Part shown: one piece after another, positions 25,150 through 33,394 of the stretch | Position numbering within the stretch: the stretch's first letter is position 1 | Layout: the number at the start of each line of letters is the position of its first letter | NCBI RefSeq assembly: GCF_041360795.1 | Contig: NZ_JBFUPW010000002.1 | Span: forward strand, 124,001-188,000 | Direction of reading: 5' to 3' | Length of the DNA stretch: 64,000 bases | From: Arthrobacter_E sp041360795 | GTDB lineage: Bacteria > Actinomycetota > Actinomycetes > Actinomycetales > Micrococcaceae | Made by a program: the position numbers and the translations under genes | The notes under the pieces: generated by a model | What the model saw: the letters and a program-made list of their open reading frames with translations, nothing else | Database searches by the model: none | What the model was told of the DNA's origin: nothing

Positions 25150-25838
25150 GGGCGGTCCTCGGGGGTGTCAGAAGAGGGGATGTCAGAAGAAGGGGTGTCG
25201 AAGGAGTCGGACGAGTGGTCGAAGAGGGCGCGGGCGGCGCGGAGGTTCCGGGCCAGCAGCTCGCGGTACGGAGTGGTGTTGTCCTCGGAGAAGAAGGTCT
25301 GGTTGGTCTTCTTGCAGACGGCGCTGAAGATGGCGACGGCCATGACGATCTCCGGGTGGTCCACCGGCAAGCCCTCGCGGGCGGCGACGAGCTCCGCGAA
25401 CTGGCGTTCGCGGGCCTCCCCTTCCGCGGTCAGACGGCCGAGCAGCTGGGGCTCCGCGGCGATGGCCGCGATCAGCTGGCGGATCTCCGTCGGGCTGACG
25501 GTGGAACGGGTCACGACGTCGACGGTGAAGCGGAAGAGCGCCTCCAGCAGCGTGCCGGAGATCCTTCCCTCTTCACGCCGGGGGTTCGCGGCGAAGGTCT
25601 CGAGCGCGTCATGGGGCAGTTCATCCGAGAAGGCGCCGATCACGGCGTCCTCCTTGGTGTGAAAGTAGTTGAAGAACGTGCGACGGGAGATGCCTGCCTG
25701 CTCGCAGACCTCCTCCACGGTGAAACCGCTCAGGCCGTGGGCCGCCGTGAGGGACCGCGCGGCCGTGGTGATCGCCTGACGCGTCGCCGCGCGCTTGCGT
25801 TCGCGGAGCCCGCCCTCAATGTTTGCACTATTACTCAC
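25146..25838 (-). CDS. TetR-family repressor of the DHA2 transporter
   Basis: The 230-residue protein has the TetR helix-turn-helix FTVEEVCEQAGISRRTFFNYFHTKEDAV and a ligand domain. The last ~15 residues hold a short repeat (PSSD). GTG at 25838 is the most likely start; no strong ribosome binding site is visible and the start lies inside an inverted repeat. The gene is co-directional and overlaps the transporter gene, so it most likely autoregulates both. Confidence 0.88.
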   Translation of the reverse strand: MSNSANIEGGLRERKRAATRQAITTAARSLTAAHGLSGFTVEEVCEQAGISRRTFFNYFHTKEDAVIGAFSDELPHDALETFAANPRREEGRISGTLLEALFRFTVDVVTRSTVSPTEIRQLIAAIAAEPQLLGRLTAEGEARERQFAELVAAREGLPVDHPEIVMAVAIFSAVCKKTNQTFFSEDNTTPYRELLARNLRAARALFDHSSDSFDTPSSDIPSSDTPEDRP

Positions 25839-25874
25839 ATAGTGTATTTTTGCACCATTAGTTGCCTGGTGCAA
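25826..25874. promoter_or_regulatory. Two inverted repeats at the tetR-MFS promoter
   Basis: CACTAT-N7-ATAGTG (25826-25844) spans the tetR GTG start. TTGCACCA-N9-TGGTGCAA (25850-25874) lies just upstream with perfect 8-bp arms. Both are good candidates for binding by the TetR dimer, giving autorepression of the tetR-DHA2 operon. Confidence 0.65.
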
Positions 25875-25927
25875 TCTTTTGCCCCTGAGGTCCTCATCAC
25901 ACTCCCCCGCACCTTCCCTGAGAGCGA

Positions 25928-25966
25928 CGACGGCGCCGCTCACCTCAGAGGTGAGCGGCGCCGTCG
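25928..25966. terminator. Long perfect terminator hairpin
   Basis: Perfect 19-bp arms (25928-25946 and 25948-25966) around a minimal loop. It lies downstream of nothing on the plus strand, but follows the minus-strand genes to the right (VOC protein, hydrolase), ending their transcripts before the tetR promoter. Confidence 0.8.
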
Positions 25967-26070
25967 GGGGCTGTTCGGGATGCGGTGGCCGGGCTGGTCT
26001 GGCGGTGCTGCTCAGGCAGTGATGCTCAGTCGGTGGCAGTCAGTCGGCGTCGGTCATTTGACGCGGTTCA

Positions 26071-26421
26071 CTAGGCTTGCCACAGCTCGATCCGGTTGCC
26101 CTCCGGGTCGATGACCCACGCGAAGCGGCCGACGCCCTCCATCTCCTGTACGTCGTCCACCACGTTCGCGTCCTTGTCCCGGAGCTGAGCGAGCATGGAG
26201 TCCAGATCCCTGACCCGGAAGTTGAACATCACCTGCTGGGTCTGGGATCCGAAATAGTCGGTGTCGGCAGGGAAGGCGGCGAAGACCGTGGGGCCGGCTT
26301 CTTGCTGCCAGAGGCCGTGCTGGTCGAGGTCCAGTCCGAGGACGTCCCGGTACCAGGCGGTCAGAGTCTCGGGGTCGGCCGATCGCACGAAGTGCCCGCC
26401 GATACCTGTCACGCGTTCCAT
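26071..26421 (-). CDS. VOC-family (glyoxalase/bleomycin resistance-fold) protein
   Basis: The 116-residue protein has two beta-alpha-beta-beta-beta units, HFVRSADPETLTAWYRDVLGLDL and VRDLDSMLAQL, and the C-terminal FAWVIDPEGNRIELWQ with the metal-ligand Glu. The first-module His (GGHFV) is also present. The enzyme type is not predictable; related proteins detoxify or bind small electrophiles. Confidence 0.85.
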   Translation of the reverse strand: MERVTGIGGHFVRSADPETLTAWYRDVLGLDLDQHGLWQQEAGPTVFAAFPADTDYFGSQTQQVMFNFRVRDLDSMLAQLRDKDANVVDDVQEMEGVGRFAWVIDPEGNRIELWQA

Positions 26422-26470
26422 GAGGACAGCATGGCATGGCGACGGGGCGGGGTACAGGGTCAGCCGGGTG

Positions 26471-27205
26471 TCACCGTAGCTGGTGGCCGAGGATCGCGTG
26501 AATCGCGTCGACGCTGACCTGATAAGCCTCGGAGCCGGGCCGGATGATGGCGAGATGATCGCCTTCGACCTGGATCAGCCGGGCGTCGGCTCCGGCCTCC
26601 TGCGCCGCAGTGACGTACTGCTGCGACAACGAGAAGGGCACGATCTTGTCGAGGCCCGGGTGCAGCGCGATGAGCGGCACGCTCAAGGGGATGTTCTTGA
26701 GCGGGTCCGCCTGCTCGTACACCGCGGGGTTCTCCTCGGGCGTGGCACCGAGGAAGTTCACGGTGGCCCCGTCCCCGATGCCGAGTCGCGCGCTCTCGGT
26801 GAGCGCCAGAGGACCTGCCTGGCTGACCACCCCCGCGACCCCGACCTGACCTGCGGCCCAGGCGGCGAGCTGGCCGCCCGCGGAGTGGCCCAGCAGCACG
26901 ATGGGAAGCCCGCTCACCGCGGTGTCCTGCAGGGCGCGGATTCCGGCGACGATGTCTTCACCCGTCGCGGGCCACCCGCCGTCGCCCGCCCCCTCGGAGT
27001 CACTGACGCGGCGGTACTCCAGGTTGAGGACGGCGAAGCCGCGGGCCGCCAGATCCTCGGACTCGTCGACGGTGTCCTCCGCCGTGTGCCGCTCCCGCCA
27101 GAAGCCGCCGTGGATCGCGACCACGACGCCGCGCGCCGTCCCCTCCGGAAGATAGAGGTCACCCCACTGGTCTTTCCCCGGCCCGTACTGAATTCTCTCC
27201 GGCAT
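26471..27205 (-). CDS. Alpha/beta hydrolase (esterase/kynurenine formamidase-like)
   Basis: The 244-residue protein has the oxyanion motif HGGFW (residues 32-36), nucleophile S108 in GHSAGG, D185 and H217 completing the triad. The layout resembles the BD-FAE/kynurenine formamidase group of alpha/beta hydrolases. There is no signal peptide. No tryptophan catabolic genes are nearby, so the substrate remains open. Confidence 0.87.
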   Translation of the reverse strand: MPERIQYGPGKDQWGDLYLPEGTARGVVVAIHGGFWRERHTAEDTVDESEDLAARGFAVLNLEYRRVSDSEGAGDGGWPATGEDIVAGIRALQDTAVSGLPIVLLGHSAGGQLAAWAAGQVGVAGVVSQAGPLALTESARLGIGDGATVNFLGATPEENPAVYEQADPLKNIPLSVPLIALHPGLDKIVPFSLSQQYVTAAQEAGADARLIQVEGDHLAIIRPGSEAYQVSVDAIHAILGHQLR

Positions 27206-27399
27206 GTCGGATCCCTCTCGTGGCAGTTCGGTGGACCGGAAACCGGCCGGGCCGCGCGTGATCGCGACGGCTTGGGGCGATGGTAAGGCGGGCGCTTGTC
27301 ACAGGGCGAGTCGAACGGGGCTGCAGCGACGTGCCGAAGTTCCCGAATTGGCTCATCGATAAGCATCTAAAAACCGGCGTGGCACGAGCCGTACCATAA

Positions 27400-27880
27400 G
27401 CTGCCAAACTCACCACGGGAGGTGGGTCTTCCGAGACGTCGTCGTCCGTGGATCCGCCGTCGAAAACAACGACCTCAAACGTGTGGCACCTCCCGAACTG
27501 CTCGACCAAATAGCTGGCAACGTCTTGGCCCTCCGTCTCGGGGACCGCGCGTTCGCCGAGGAGGTTTACGCGGATGTACGCGACCAAGCCCTCCGCGCAC
27601 CTCAACGGTGGCATGACGTCGATGTCCAGATCCGCCTCTCCTCATCGTCACCGCACGATGGGGTTACACGTTCATTCCATCTCACGCGACCCAACGCTTC
27701 GCCTGTGTGTCAGATAAGGACGAGTTCCGAGAACTTGTCCCCGACATTCCGGCGACGACCACATGGTTCATGACACCACCATCAGAACTCGATGCCTCGG
27801 CCCAAGAATCTGTGGACGCTGAATTCGGAGCTGCCGAGCCATCAGACACCCCAAAGGAAATCCGGGATGCCTGCGAATGA
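27400..27880 (+). pseudogene. Frameshifted gene remnant of unknown family
   Basis: Two protein-like stretches in different frames follow each other. The first reads VFRDVVVRGSAVENNDLKRV and VAPPELLDQIAGNVLALRLG onward (27410 to about 27650). The second reads VTARWGYTFIPSHATQRF and SDKDEFRELVPDIPATTTWF to a stop at 27880. They look like one gene broken by a frameshift, without a clear start codon. I do not recognise the family. The rest of 27206-28071 shows no intact gene and visibly lower GC than the surroundings. Confidence 0.45.
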
Positions 27881-28071
27881 CCCGAACGTTCGAATGGCCC
27901 ACGGCTCTGCACCTCGCGCGCCATCATCACTCCTAGAACTCAGTTCTACCTCTCAGGGCCCGGCCGGCGTAGCCTGGAGTTAGAGGCCGGGACGTGCCTG
28001 GCATAGGGCCGTTGAGTCGGCTTCGGAGCCGACTTGGGAGGAAGACCGGCCTGAGAGAAGGGAGGCCCGAG

Positions 28072-28461
28072 ATGGTCTCTAATCCAGATCCCCGAGACGC
28101 GTTCGAACAGAACCCGCCGTCTGCGCCGAGCGTGGACGCAGTGGTGCCGCCCAACCCTCAGACGAAGGGGACACAAGCAGATCCGTCAAAGGTTCGTCGT
28201 GCCGAGTCCGGAGTGACGCGGGCAGGTTTGGTGTGGGTCGCGGTAGTTATTGGCTTGATTTTGCTGGTCTTGATGATCATTATCATCCTTCAGAATCAAC
28301 AACCCGTGCGGGTCTTTTTCCTTGGACTGGACGGCACTATTGCGTTAGGCATGGCCTTGCTTGTCGCGGCTGTGGGTGGGGGCCTCTTCGTCGCTGCGGC
28401 CGGGGTTGCGCGCGTCGTGCAGCTGCGCATGCGTGCTTATCGGACTCGGCATGGCTCCTGA
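28072..28461 (+). CDS. LapA-domain (DUF1049) membrane protein
   Basis: The 129-residue protein has a hydrophilic, Pro-rich N-terminus (1-50) and two membrane segments (about 58-80 and 93-118). The pattern IILQNQQPVRVFFLGLDGTIALG between them is typical of the lipopolysaccharide assembly protein A domain. In Gram-positives the role is unknown. GGGAGG precedes the ATG. Its end overlaps the start of the lipid-kinase gene by 11 bases, which supports a common membrane-lipid role. Confidence 0.82.
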   Translation: MVSNPDPRDAFEQNPPSAPSVDAVVPPNPQTKGTQADPSKVRRAESGVTRAGLVWVAVVIGLILLVLMIIIILQNQQPVRVFFLGLDGTIALGMALLVAAVGGGLFVAAAGVARVVQLRMRAYRTRHGS

Positions 28462-29383
28462 GGGGTCAGCCTCTGCTCGAGACCCAAGCACGGAAGGAGG
28501 CCCGCCGTTCAGCAGGGTTGTGTTGATCTTCAATCCTGCAGCGGGAAAGACCCCAGCCATGGCGGCCGAACGAATGCGGCTTGCTTTGAGGACCCGGGTT
28601 CCTGATCTTCCAGTGCGCTTGGAACCGACAGCTTACGCCGGTCACGCCCGGATCCTGTCTCGGGCTGCCCTTGACCAAGGGAGGGGCACGCCCTTGCTGA
28701 TCTCCGTAAGCGGGGACGGCGGGTACAGCGATGTGGTGAATGGGGTCATGGAGAACGGTGGAAGGGCCGTATGCGCAGTCGTGGGGGCAGGGAACGCCAA
28801 CGATCATCGTCGAAGTACGCGAACCGAACCGTTGGTCGACGCAATCGAACGTGGTCAAGTGCGCCGTATCGATCTGTTGAGGATCAGCGTGGGGGAAGGC
28901 GGCGGGCAGTGGACGCGGTGGGCGCATTCCTACATCGGTTTCGGCCTGACCCCACGTATGGCAATCGGTATCGAGCGAGGAGTCAAAGGCCGATTCAGCG
29001 AACTTGTGTCTGTTGCGCGGGTGCTGCGGACTCTGGCACCCATTGAAATCATCCGCGAGAACGGGTCGTACGCGACGCTGGACAGCCTGCTTCTGGCGAA
29101 TATCACCGGCGTCGCGAAGTACGGGAAGATCGCCTCGGCCAGTGAACCGGACGACGGCAAGTTTGAGGTGCTGGTGCTTCCACACGCTGCCAAGTGGCGG
29201 ATCGCACTTATGGCACTGCGGGCGGTGACTATCGGCCTGGACCCGCAAGAAAGCGTCCAGAGATTCAGTTTCATGAGCTCGCGGACCATTCCGATTCAAG
29301 TCGATGGGGAGGTCCTGAAGCTCCAGGCGGGTCAGCAGGTGGTAGTGGAGTCAATCCCTCTCTCGCTGACGACGCTTGGCTGA
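28451..29383 (+). CDS. Diacylglycerol kinase-like lipid kinase with altered GGDGT motif
   Basis: The 310-residue protein shows the DAGK catalytic-domain layout: VVLIFNPAAGKTP near residue 25, SGDGGYSDVVNGVM in place of the usual GGDGT, and VGAGNANDHRR in place of PxGTxNDFAR. A C-terminal beta-rich part ends IPIQVDGEVLK (usual D-G-E). The Gly-for-Thr change in the nucleotide loop could alter activity. The substrate may be diacylglycerol, sphingoid base or another lipid. It is coupled to the LapA gene upstream. Confidence 0.82.
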   Translation: MAPEGSASARDPSTEGGPPFSRVVLIFNPAAGKTPAMAAERMRLALRTRVPDLPVRLEPTAYAGHARILSRAALDQGRGTPLLISVSGDGGYSDVVNGVMENGGRAVCAVVGAGNANDHRRSTRTEPLVDAIERGQVRRIDLLRISVGEGGGQWTRWAHSYIGFGLTPRMAIGIERGVKGRFSELVSVARVLRTLAPIEIIRENGSYATLDSLLLANITGVAKYGKIASASEPDDGKFEVLVLPHAAKWRIALMALRAVTIGLDPQESVQRFSFMSSRTIPIQVDGEVLKLQAGQQVVVESIPLSLTTLG

Positions 29384-29394
29384 GCGTCCGGTGT

Positions 29395-29820
29395 TTATTG
29401 CCAGGTTTCTGGTCCTCGAGCGGAGCGACGGCCGCAGATGGTGTGTGGTGTGATCTGGACGTAGAGGTACTTCACCGTGGGAATCCAAGATGGCAGGGGT
29501 AGCCTTCGTGCGGCCTCGATATGGTCGGTATCTTGGATCGTTCGGGCGGTTCCCTTCACGATCACGCTCCACGCTGTCTCGGCGTCGTAGCCGTCAGCTT
29601 CCAATGCCACGTTCCGATTGATCGTCAAATGCACGAGTTTGCTGCCCTGCGCCGTTATGAAGATCACCGTCCGGTCATGGACGAAGTAGTTGATCGGGAA
29701 GATCTCGGGCACATCCCCCACGCTGACGGCCAGCCGACCCAGTTCTGAAGCGGCTAACAACGCCCACGAATCGCTCGGCTCTAAGTCTTCGATTGGGTGG
29801 TCCTGGTCTAGCGCCATCAT
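29395..29820 (-). CDS. Pyridoxamine 5'-phosphate oxidase-fold (FMN/F420-binding) protein
   Basis: The 141-residue protein has the split-barrel pattern of the PNPOx-like family: LGRLAVSVGDVPEIFPINYFVHDRTVIFITAQGSKL followed by VALEADGYDAETAWSVIVKGTA. Such proteins bind FMN, F420 or haem. It is convergent with the lipid kinase gene. The start is one of two adjacent ATG codons; a GTG five codons upstream is possible. Substrate unknown. Confidence 0.82.
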   Translation of the reverse strand: MMALDQDHPIEDLEPSDSWALLAASELGRLAVSVGDVPEIFPINYFVHDRTVIFITAQGSKLVHLTINRNVALEADGYDAETAWSVIVKGTARTIQDTDHIEAARRLPLPSWIPTVKYLYVQITPHTICGRRSARGPETWQ

Positions 29821-29981
29821 GTCCCCGCTCCGCACCCGTCAGGGGCATCCCCTAGTGCTTGTCGTCCTCGATGAATGCCGTACCGACAGCTCCTGTCCTA
29901 TTCTCCTCCCTAAAAACTGAAATCCGTGAGAAACCGAGGCTGAGCCCGCGCGATGACTCCTCGGAGGCGTAGACTTAAAGT

Positions 29982-30155
29982 ATGTCGGGACGTCGCGACC
30001 GAGTACCAGAAGACGCACCCCCGAAGACTCAGCCAAGAACGTCCCCGGACCTCACCGAGCAGGACACCACCATGGTTCCTCGTAACGATGAAGACGCGGC
30101 GGAAGGCTGGGACAACGAGGGCGGGCATGATCGCGCTCACCTCGCAGAGGAATAG
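29982..30155 (+). CDS. Microprotein of 57 residues, possibly leaderless
   Basis: This frame encodes an acidic/basic hydrophilic 57-residue protein (starts MSGRRDRVPEDAPPKTQPR, ends HDRAHLAEE). There is no ribosome binding site at proper distance. A TAGACT -10-like hexamer ends six bases before the ATG, as in leaderless actinobacterial transcripts. The next gene on the same strand starts 80 bp downstream. The family is not recognised and the protein is probably unstructured. Confidence 0.5.
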   Translation: MSGRRDRVPEDAPPKTQPRTSPDLTEQDTTMVPRNDEDAAEGWDNEGGHDRAHLAEE

Positions 30156-30234
30156 CGCTCGATCGAGCGCACCCATAGCCGCCACCCACTTTGTGGAATC
30201 GACAGCGCATCGATACGAAACGGCGGAACCCGTC

Positions 30235-30684
30235 ATGACCACGACAACACCCACCGAACCTCTCGCCCTCACGGGCGTCTTGGCTTCGGCTCTTCCACCC
30301 GAACTCGGAACCGCTCAAGCTCCGGCACGATACACGGTGCCGGCAGTCTTCACTCGCCGACCCGAGATCCGGGAAATCTATTTGCTCCGCGGGGATGATG
30401 TCCGACAGAGGCTCAGCGAAGCCGGTTATCCCGCGGTGGAGTTGCACGTCGAGGATCGGCGGCTGCTGATCACCAACACCAACCTCGAAGAGCTCAAACA
30501 TGGACTCGCCGGCCTCATCGGTGTGATCCTCTCGCAGATCTCGGCCGAGGTCCTTCAAGAGTGGACGACACGGACTGAAGGACTGGCTTCCCGGGCTCAT
30601 GAAGAAGAGCTCCGACTGAGCGAAGTGAAGTCCGCTGCCGCCGAAATCGTCTTCACCATCAACGAAGGATCCACCCTGCGGTGA
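30235..30684 (+). CDS. Hypothetical protein with conserved-looking core
   Basis: The 149-residue cytoplasmic protein has a core EIREIYLLRGDDVRQRLSEAGY and VEDRRLLITNTNLEELKHGL followed by a helical C-terminus. It is predicted alpha/beta with no membrane segment. A longer in-frame reading to 29953 is not supported because it covers the microprotein region in another frame. I do not recognise a family. It lies in the low-GC segment before the tRNA. Confidence 0.6.
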   Translation: MTTTTPTEPLALTGVLASALPPELGTAQAPARYTVPAVFTRRPEIREIYLLRGDDVRQRLSEAGYPAVELHVEDRRLLITNTNLEELKHGLAGLIGVILSQISAEVLQEWTTRTEGLASRAHEEELRLSEVKSAAAEIVFTINEGSTLR

Positions 30685-30712
30685 AGCGGAGCGAGCTCAA
30701 CGAGTCGGTTGC

Positions 30713-30980
30713 ATGGCCGGATTTTGGCCTCCATTCTGGCGCGATACCAGCCACGATGGGTCAATACGGCAGGGACACCCCTGGGGCAGCCAGCTCTGAA
30801 GAACGAGCGGCGACGCTCGTTGGCATTCTGCCCGTTACCATCTCGAACGGGCGATCATCCAGAACACCTGCGGCGAATACTCGATTGCCCGGCTTCACCG
30901 CAGGCTTGCCGAGCAGGGCCTGATGACACCAACGGCCCAAATTCAGGCCCTTCGCCTCTCGGACATCGTCCAAAAACAAA
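30713..30980 (+). pseudogene. Degraded gene remnant before the tRNA
   Basis: One frame reads MAGFWPPFWRDTSHDGSIRQ and onward, a TGA at 30797, then RTSGDARWHSARYHLERAII and GEYSIARLHRRLAEQGL. This continues into the terminator and tRNA without a proper end. It looks like a broken coding region, possibly of a mobile element given the tRNA next to it, but no family is identified. The stretch 30685-31067 holds nothing else except the terminator. Confidence 0.35.
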
Positions 30981-31008
30981 ATCATCCCCGTCAGAACGAC
31001 GGGGATGA
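30975..31008 (-). terminator. Rho-independent terminator of the CAT tRNA
   Basis: Perfect 11-bp arms (30982-30992 and 30998-31008) with a 5-base loop are followed on the minus strand by TTTTGTTTTTGG. It lies 60 bases after the tRNA 3' end and terminates its transcript. Confidence 0.88.
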
Positions 31009-31067
31009 CCTTGAAACCGCTGATCCCCAAAGTTCTTGGTTCACTGGTTTGTCTAAATACAACGCGG

Positions 31068-31141
<74 letters not shown>

Positions 31142-31246
31142 TCAAGGTGCCGCCACGAGGTCGCAGACCCCGAAACGGCACCCGGACAGTCTACCCGGCG
31201 GCCGCCGTCGTACCTGTCATGGAGACGCCCCGAAGGGCGCGAAGTC

Positions 31247-32443
31247 TCAGACCTGGAGGTCCTCGTACGCAGCGCCGCGGTAGATGTCCTCGAAGGTCTT
31301 CAGCGTGTTCTCCAAGCTGTGCTTCTGGACCATCTCGTGGCTGGCGTCACCCATGGCCTTGCGGGCCTCCTCCGGCTGGTCCAGGACCAGCCGGATCTTC
31401 TCGGTCAGGTCGACCACGTTGTTCGGTTCGAACAGGTAGCCGTTGACGCCGTCGTCGGCCAGGTGCGGCAGCGCCATGGCGTTGGCCAGCACGACGGGCG
31501 TGGATGCGCTCATGGCCTCCAGCGTCACGAGGGATTGCAGCTCCGCCGTGCCCGGCATGCAGAACAGGTCGGCACGGATGTAGGCGCGGCGCAGCTCATC
31601 GTCGGGCGCGAGGCCCAGGAACCGGACGCGGTCCCCCAGACCCAGGGAGGCCACGAGCTGCTCCAGAGCAGGACGGACCTCGCCGCCGCCCACGATCTCG
31701 AGGTGGACGTTCAGCTCCTTCGGGAGCCGGGCGATCGCCTTGATCAGGACGTCGATGTTCTTCTCTTCGGCCAGACGGCCGGCGAACAGGATGGTCGGGT
31801 ATGGGTTCTTCTCCACCACTTCACCGGGCTGCAGCTCGTACGCCGGGGTGTCGATGCCGTTGGAGAGCGGCAGCACCTGGTGCAGGAAGGCGTGCTGGTG
31901 CATGGCGCGGGCGGCGAGAGGCGTCGGGGTGGTGACGACGTCGGCCTGACCCATGACCTTGCCCATGTCCTTCCAGGAGATGCGGCCGACGATGTCCTTG
32001 AACCACTGCGGGAACGGCAGGAACGGGTTCAGGTTCTCCGGCATGAAGTGGTTGGTGGCCACCACACGGATGCCGCGCTTCACGGCTTCGTACAGCACGT
32101 GCTCGCCGATCATGTAGTGGCTCTGGATGTGGACCACGTCCGGCTGCACCTTGTCGAAGAGGAGTGCGATCTCCTTCTTGATCTCCCACGGGAAGGTGAT
32201 GCGGAATGAATCGTGCGTGGGCACCGCGTGGGAGCGGATCCGGTGCACCGTGCCCTCCGGCCGGAATTCGGTGTAGCTCTTGCCCTTGTCAGGGCGGGCG
32301 GCCAGGACGTGCACCCTGTGCCCACGAGCGGTCATGCCCTTGGCCAGACGGTAGCCGAACTGCGCGGCCCCGTTCACATGCGGCGGATAGGTGTCCGCGG
32401 CGATCAGAATGGTCAGGGGCTTACTGCCGTCGGTGGACGTCAT
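31247..32443 (-). CDS. GT4-family glycosyltransferase (GT-B; mannosyl/glucosyl lipid type)
   Basis: The 398-residue GT-B enzyme has an N-terminal DTYPPHVNGAAQFGYRLAKGM motif, the donor-site GRLAEEKNIDVLI, and the EX7E-like element ELQSLVTLEAMSA with the conserved Glu pair. The layout matches the PimB/MgtA-type family, which transfers mannose or glucose to lipid acceptors in actinobacteria. It is clustered with a phosphatidyltransferase and other envelope genes, so a glycolipid role is plausible. Donor and acceptor are not defined by sequence. Confidence 0.88.
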   Translation of the reverse strand: MTSTDGSKPLTILIAADTYPPHVNGAAQFGYRLAKGMTARGHRVHVLAARPDKGKSYTEFRPEGTVHRIRSHAVPTHDSFRITFPWEIKKEIALLFDKVQPDVVHIQSHYMIGEHVLYEAVKRGIRVVATNHFMPENLNPFLPFPQWFKDIVGRISWKDMGKVMGQADVVTTPTPLAARAMHQHAFLHQVLPLSNGIDTPAYELQPGEVVEKNPYPTILFAGRLAEEKNIDVLIKAIARLPKELNVHLEIVGGGEVRPALEQLVASLGLGDRVRFLGLAPDDELRRAYIRADLFCMPGTAELQSLVTLEAMSASTPVVLANAMALPHLADDGVNGYLFEPNNVVDLTEKIRLVLDQPEEARKAMGDASHEMVQKHSLENTLKTFEDIYRGAAYEDLQV

Positions 32444-32485
32444 GGGTGAGGTTCTCCTGGCGTTGGTGGGTCGCGGGCTGTGGCC

Positions 32486-33394
32486 CTAGGCCGATTTACC
32501 GGCCGATTTCCGTGCAGCTTCCTTCTTGCGCTTGGTCACCTCGGGATGGTGACGGGACAAGGCGATCACCCCAACGATAGCAAGGCATGCCGCTGCGATC
32601 ATGGATATCCCGATCACCGGCTGCACATCGGGACGCAGCTCACCGAGGATGGTGACGCCGATCGCAATGCCCACGATCGGGTCGATCACGGTCAGGCCCG
32701 CGATGACCAGATCTGGCGGGCCTCCGGAGTAGGCACTCTGCACGAACCACGAGCCGAGGCCACCCGCGGCGGCGATCGCCACGACCGTGTACCACGGCAC
32801 ATTGAGCAGGAACTGGCCGTTCGGGTCCAGCAGGTGGCGGCCGATGATGCGGGTCAGAACCGCCACGAAACCGAACAGCACCCCGGCGCCGAGAATGTAG
32901 ACGAAAGCGTTCAGACGGTGACGGAAGCCCACCGCCAGGGAGCCGAAGACTCCCACCGCCAGGACCAGCAGCAGCACCACGGCCAGTTCATCCGACGCCG
33001 CCACATGGTGGTTCTCCTGCGTGGCATTCACCGCCAGCAGCACGAAGAGCGCGGAACCAGTGACACAGGCTGAGATCGCCACCACGGTGGCGCGGTTGAT
33101 CTTGAGGCCCTGGTCCTTGGAGTTCACGATCGTGGTGATCACCAGCGCGATCGCGCCGATCGGCTGGATCACGGTGAGCGGCGCCGAGATCAGCGCGATG
33201 CAGTTCATGATCATGCCGCCGGCAAGGAGCGCGAGGCCCAGGAGCCAGCGGGGGTTGCGCAGCAGACGGACGAAGCTGCTGGAGCCGAGGGCCAGACCAC
33301 CGGTGTCCGCCTTGACGGCGCTCCCCTGCCGCTGGGCGCCGATCGCCAGGCAGAACGCGCCGAGGATCGCCAGGATGACAGCGAACCAGATCAC
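32486..33394 (-). CDS. DMT-superfamily transporter (EamA/NIPA-like)
   Basis: The 302-residue protein has nine to ten membrane segments and the DMT half-repeat layout, with SAPLTVIQPIGAIALVITT and GLTVIDPIVGIAIGVTILGE near the ends of the two halves. The C-terminus is Lys-rich. Its start overlaps the stop of the phosphatidyltransferase gene (ATGA), which indicates co-translation. Substrate unknown; Mg2+, metabolite or lipid export are possible in this family. Confidence 0.85.
   Translation of the reverse strand: MIWFAVILAILGAFCLAIGAQRQGSAVKADTGGLALGSSSFVRLLRNPRWLLGLALLAGGMIMNCIALISAPLTVIQPIGAIALVITTIVNSKDQGLKINRATVVAISACVTGSALFVLLAVNATQENHHVAASDELAVVLLLVLAVGVFGSLAVGFRHRLNAFVYILGAGVLFGFVAVLTRIIGRHLLDPNGQFLLNVPWYTVVAIAAAGGLGSWFVQSAYSGGPPDLVIAGLTVIDPIVGIAIGVTILGELRPDVQPVIGISMIAAACLAIVGVIALSRHHPEVTKRKKEAARKSAGKSA

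Noticed and set aside
27682..27930. Minus-strand 82-codon frame in the low-GC segment
   Set aside because: The opposite strand carries the more protein-like remnant; Ser-rich composition without motif.
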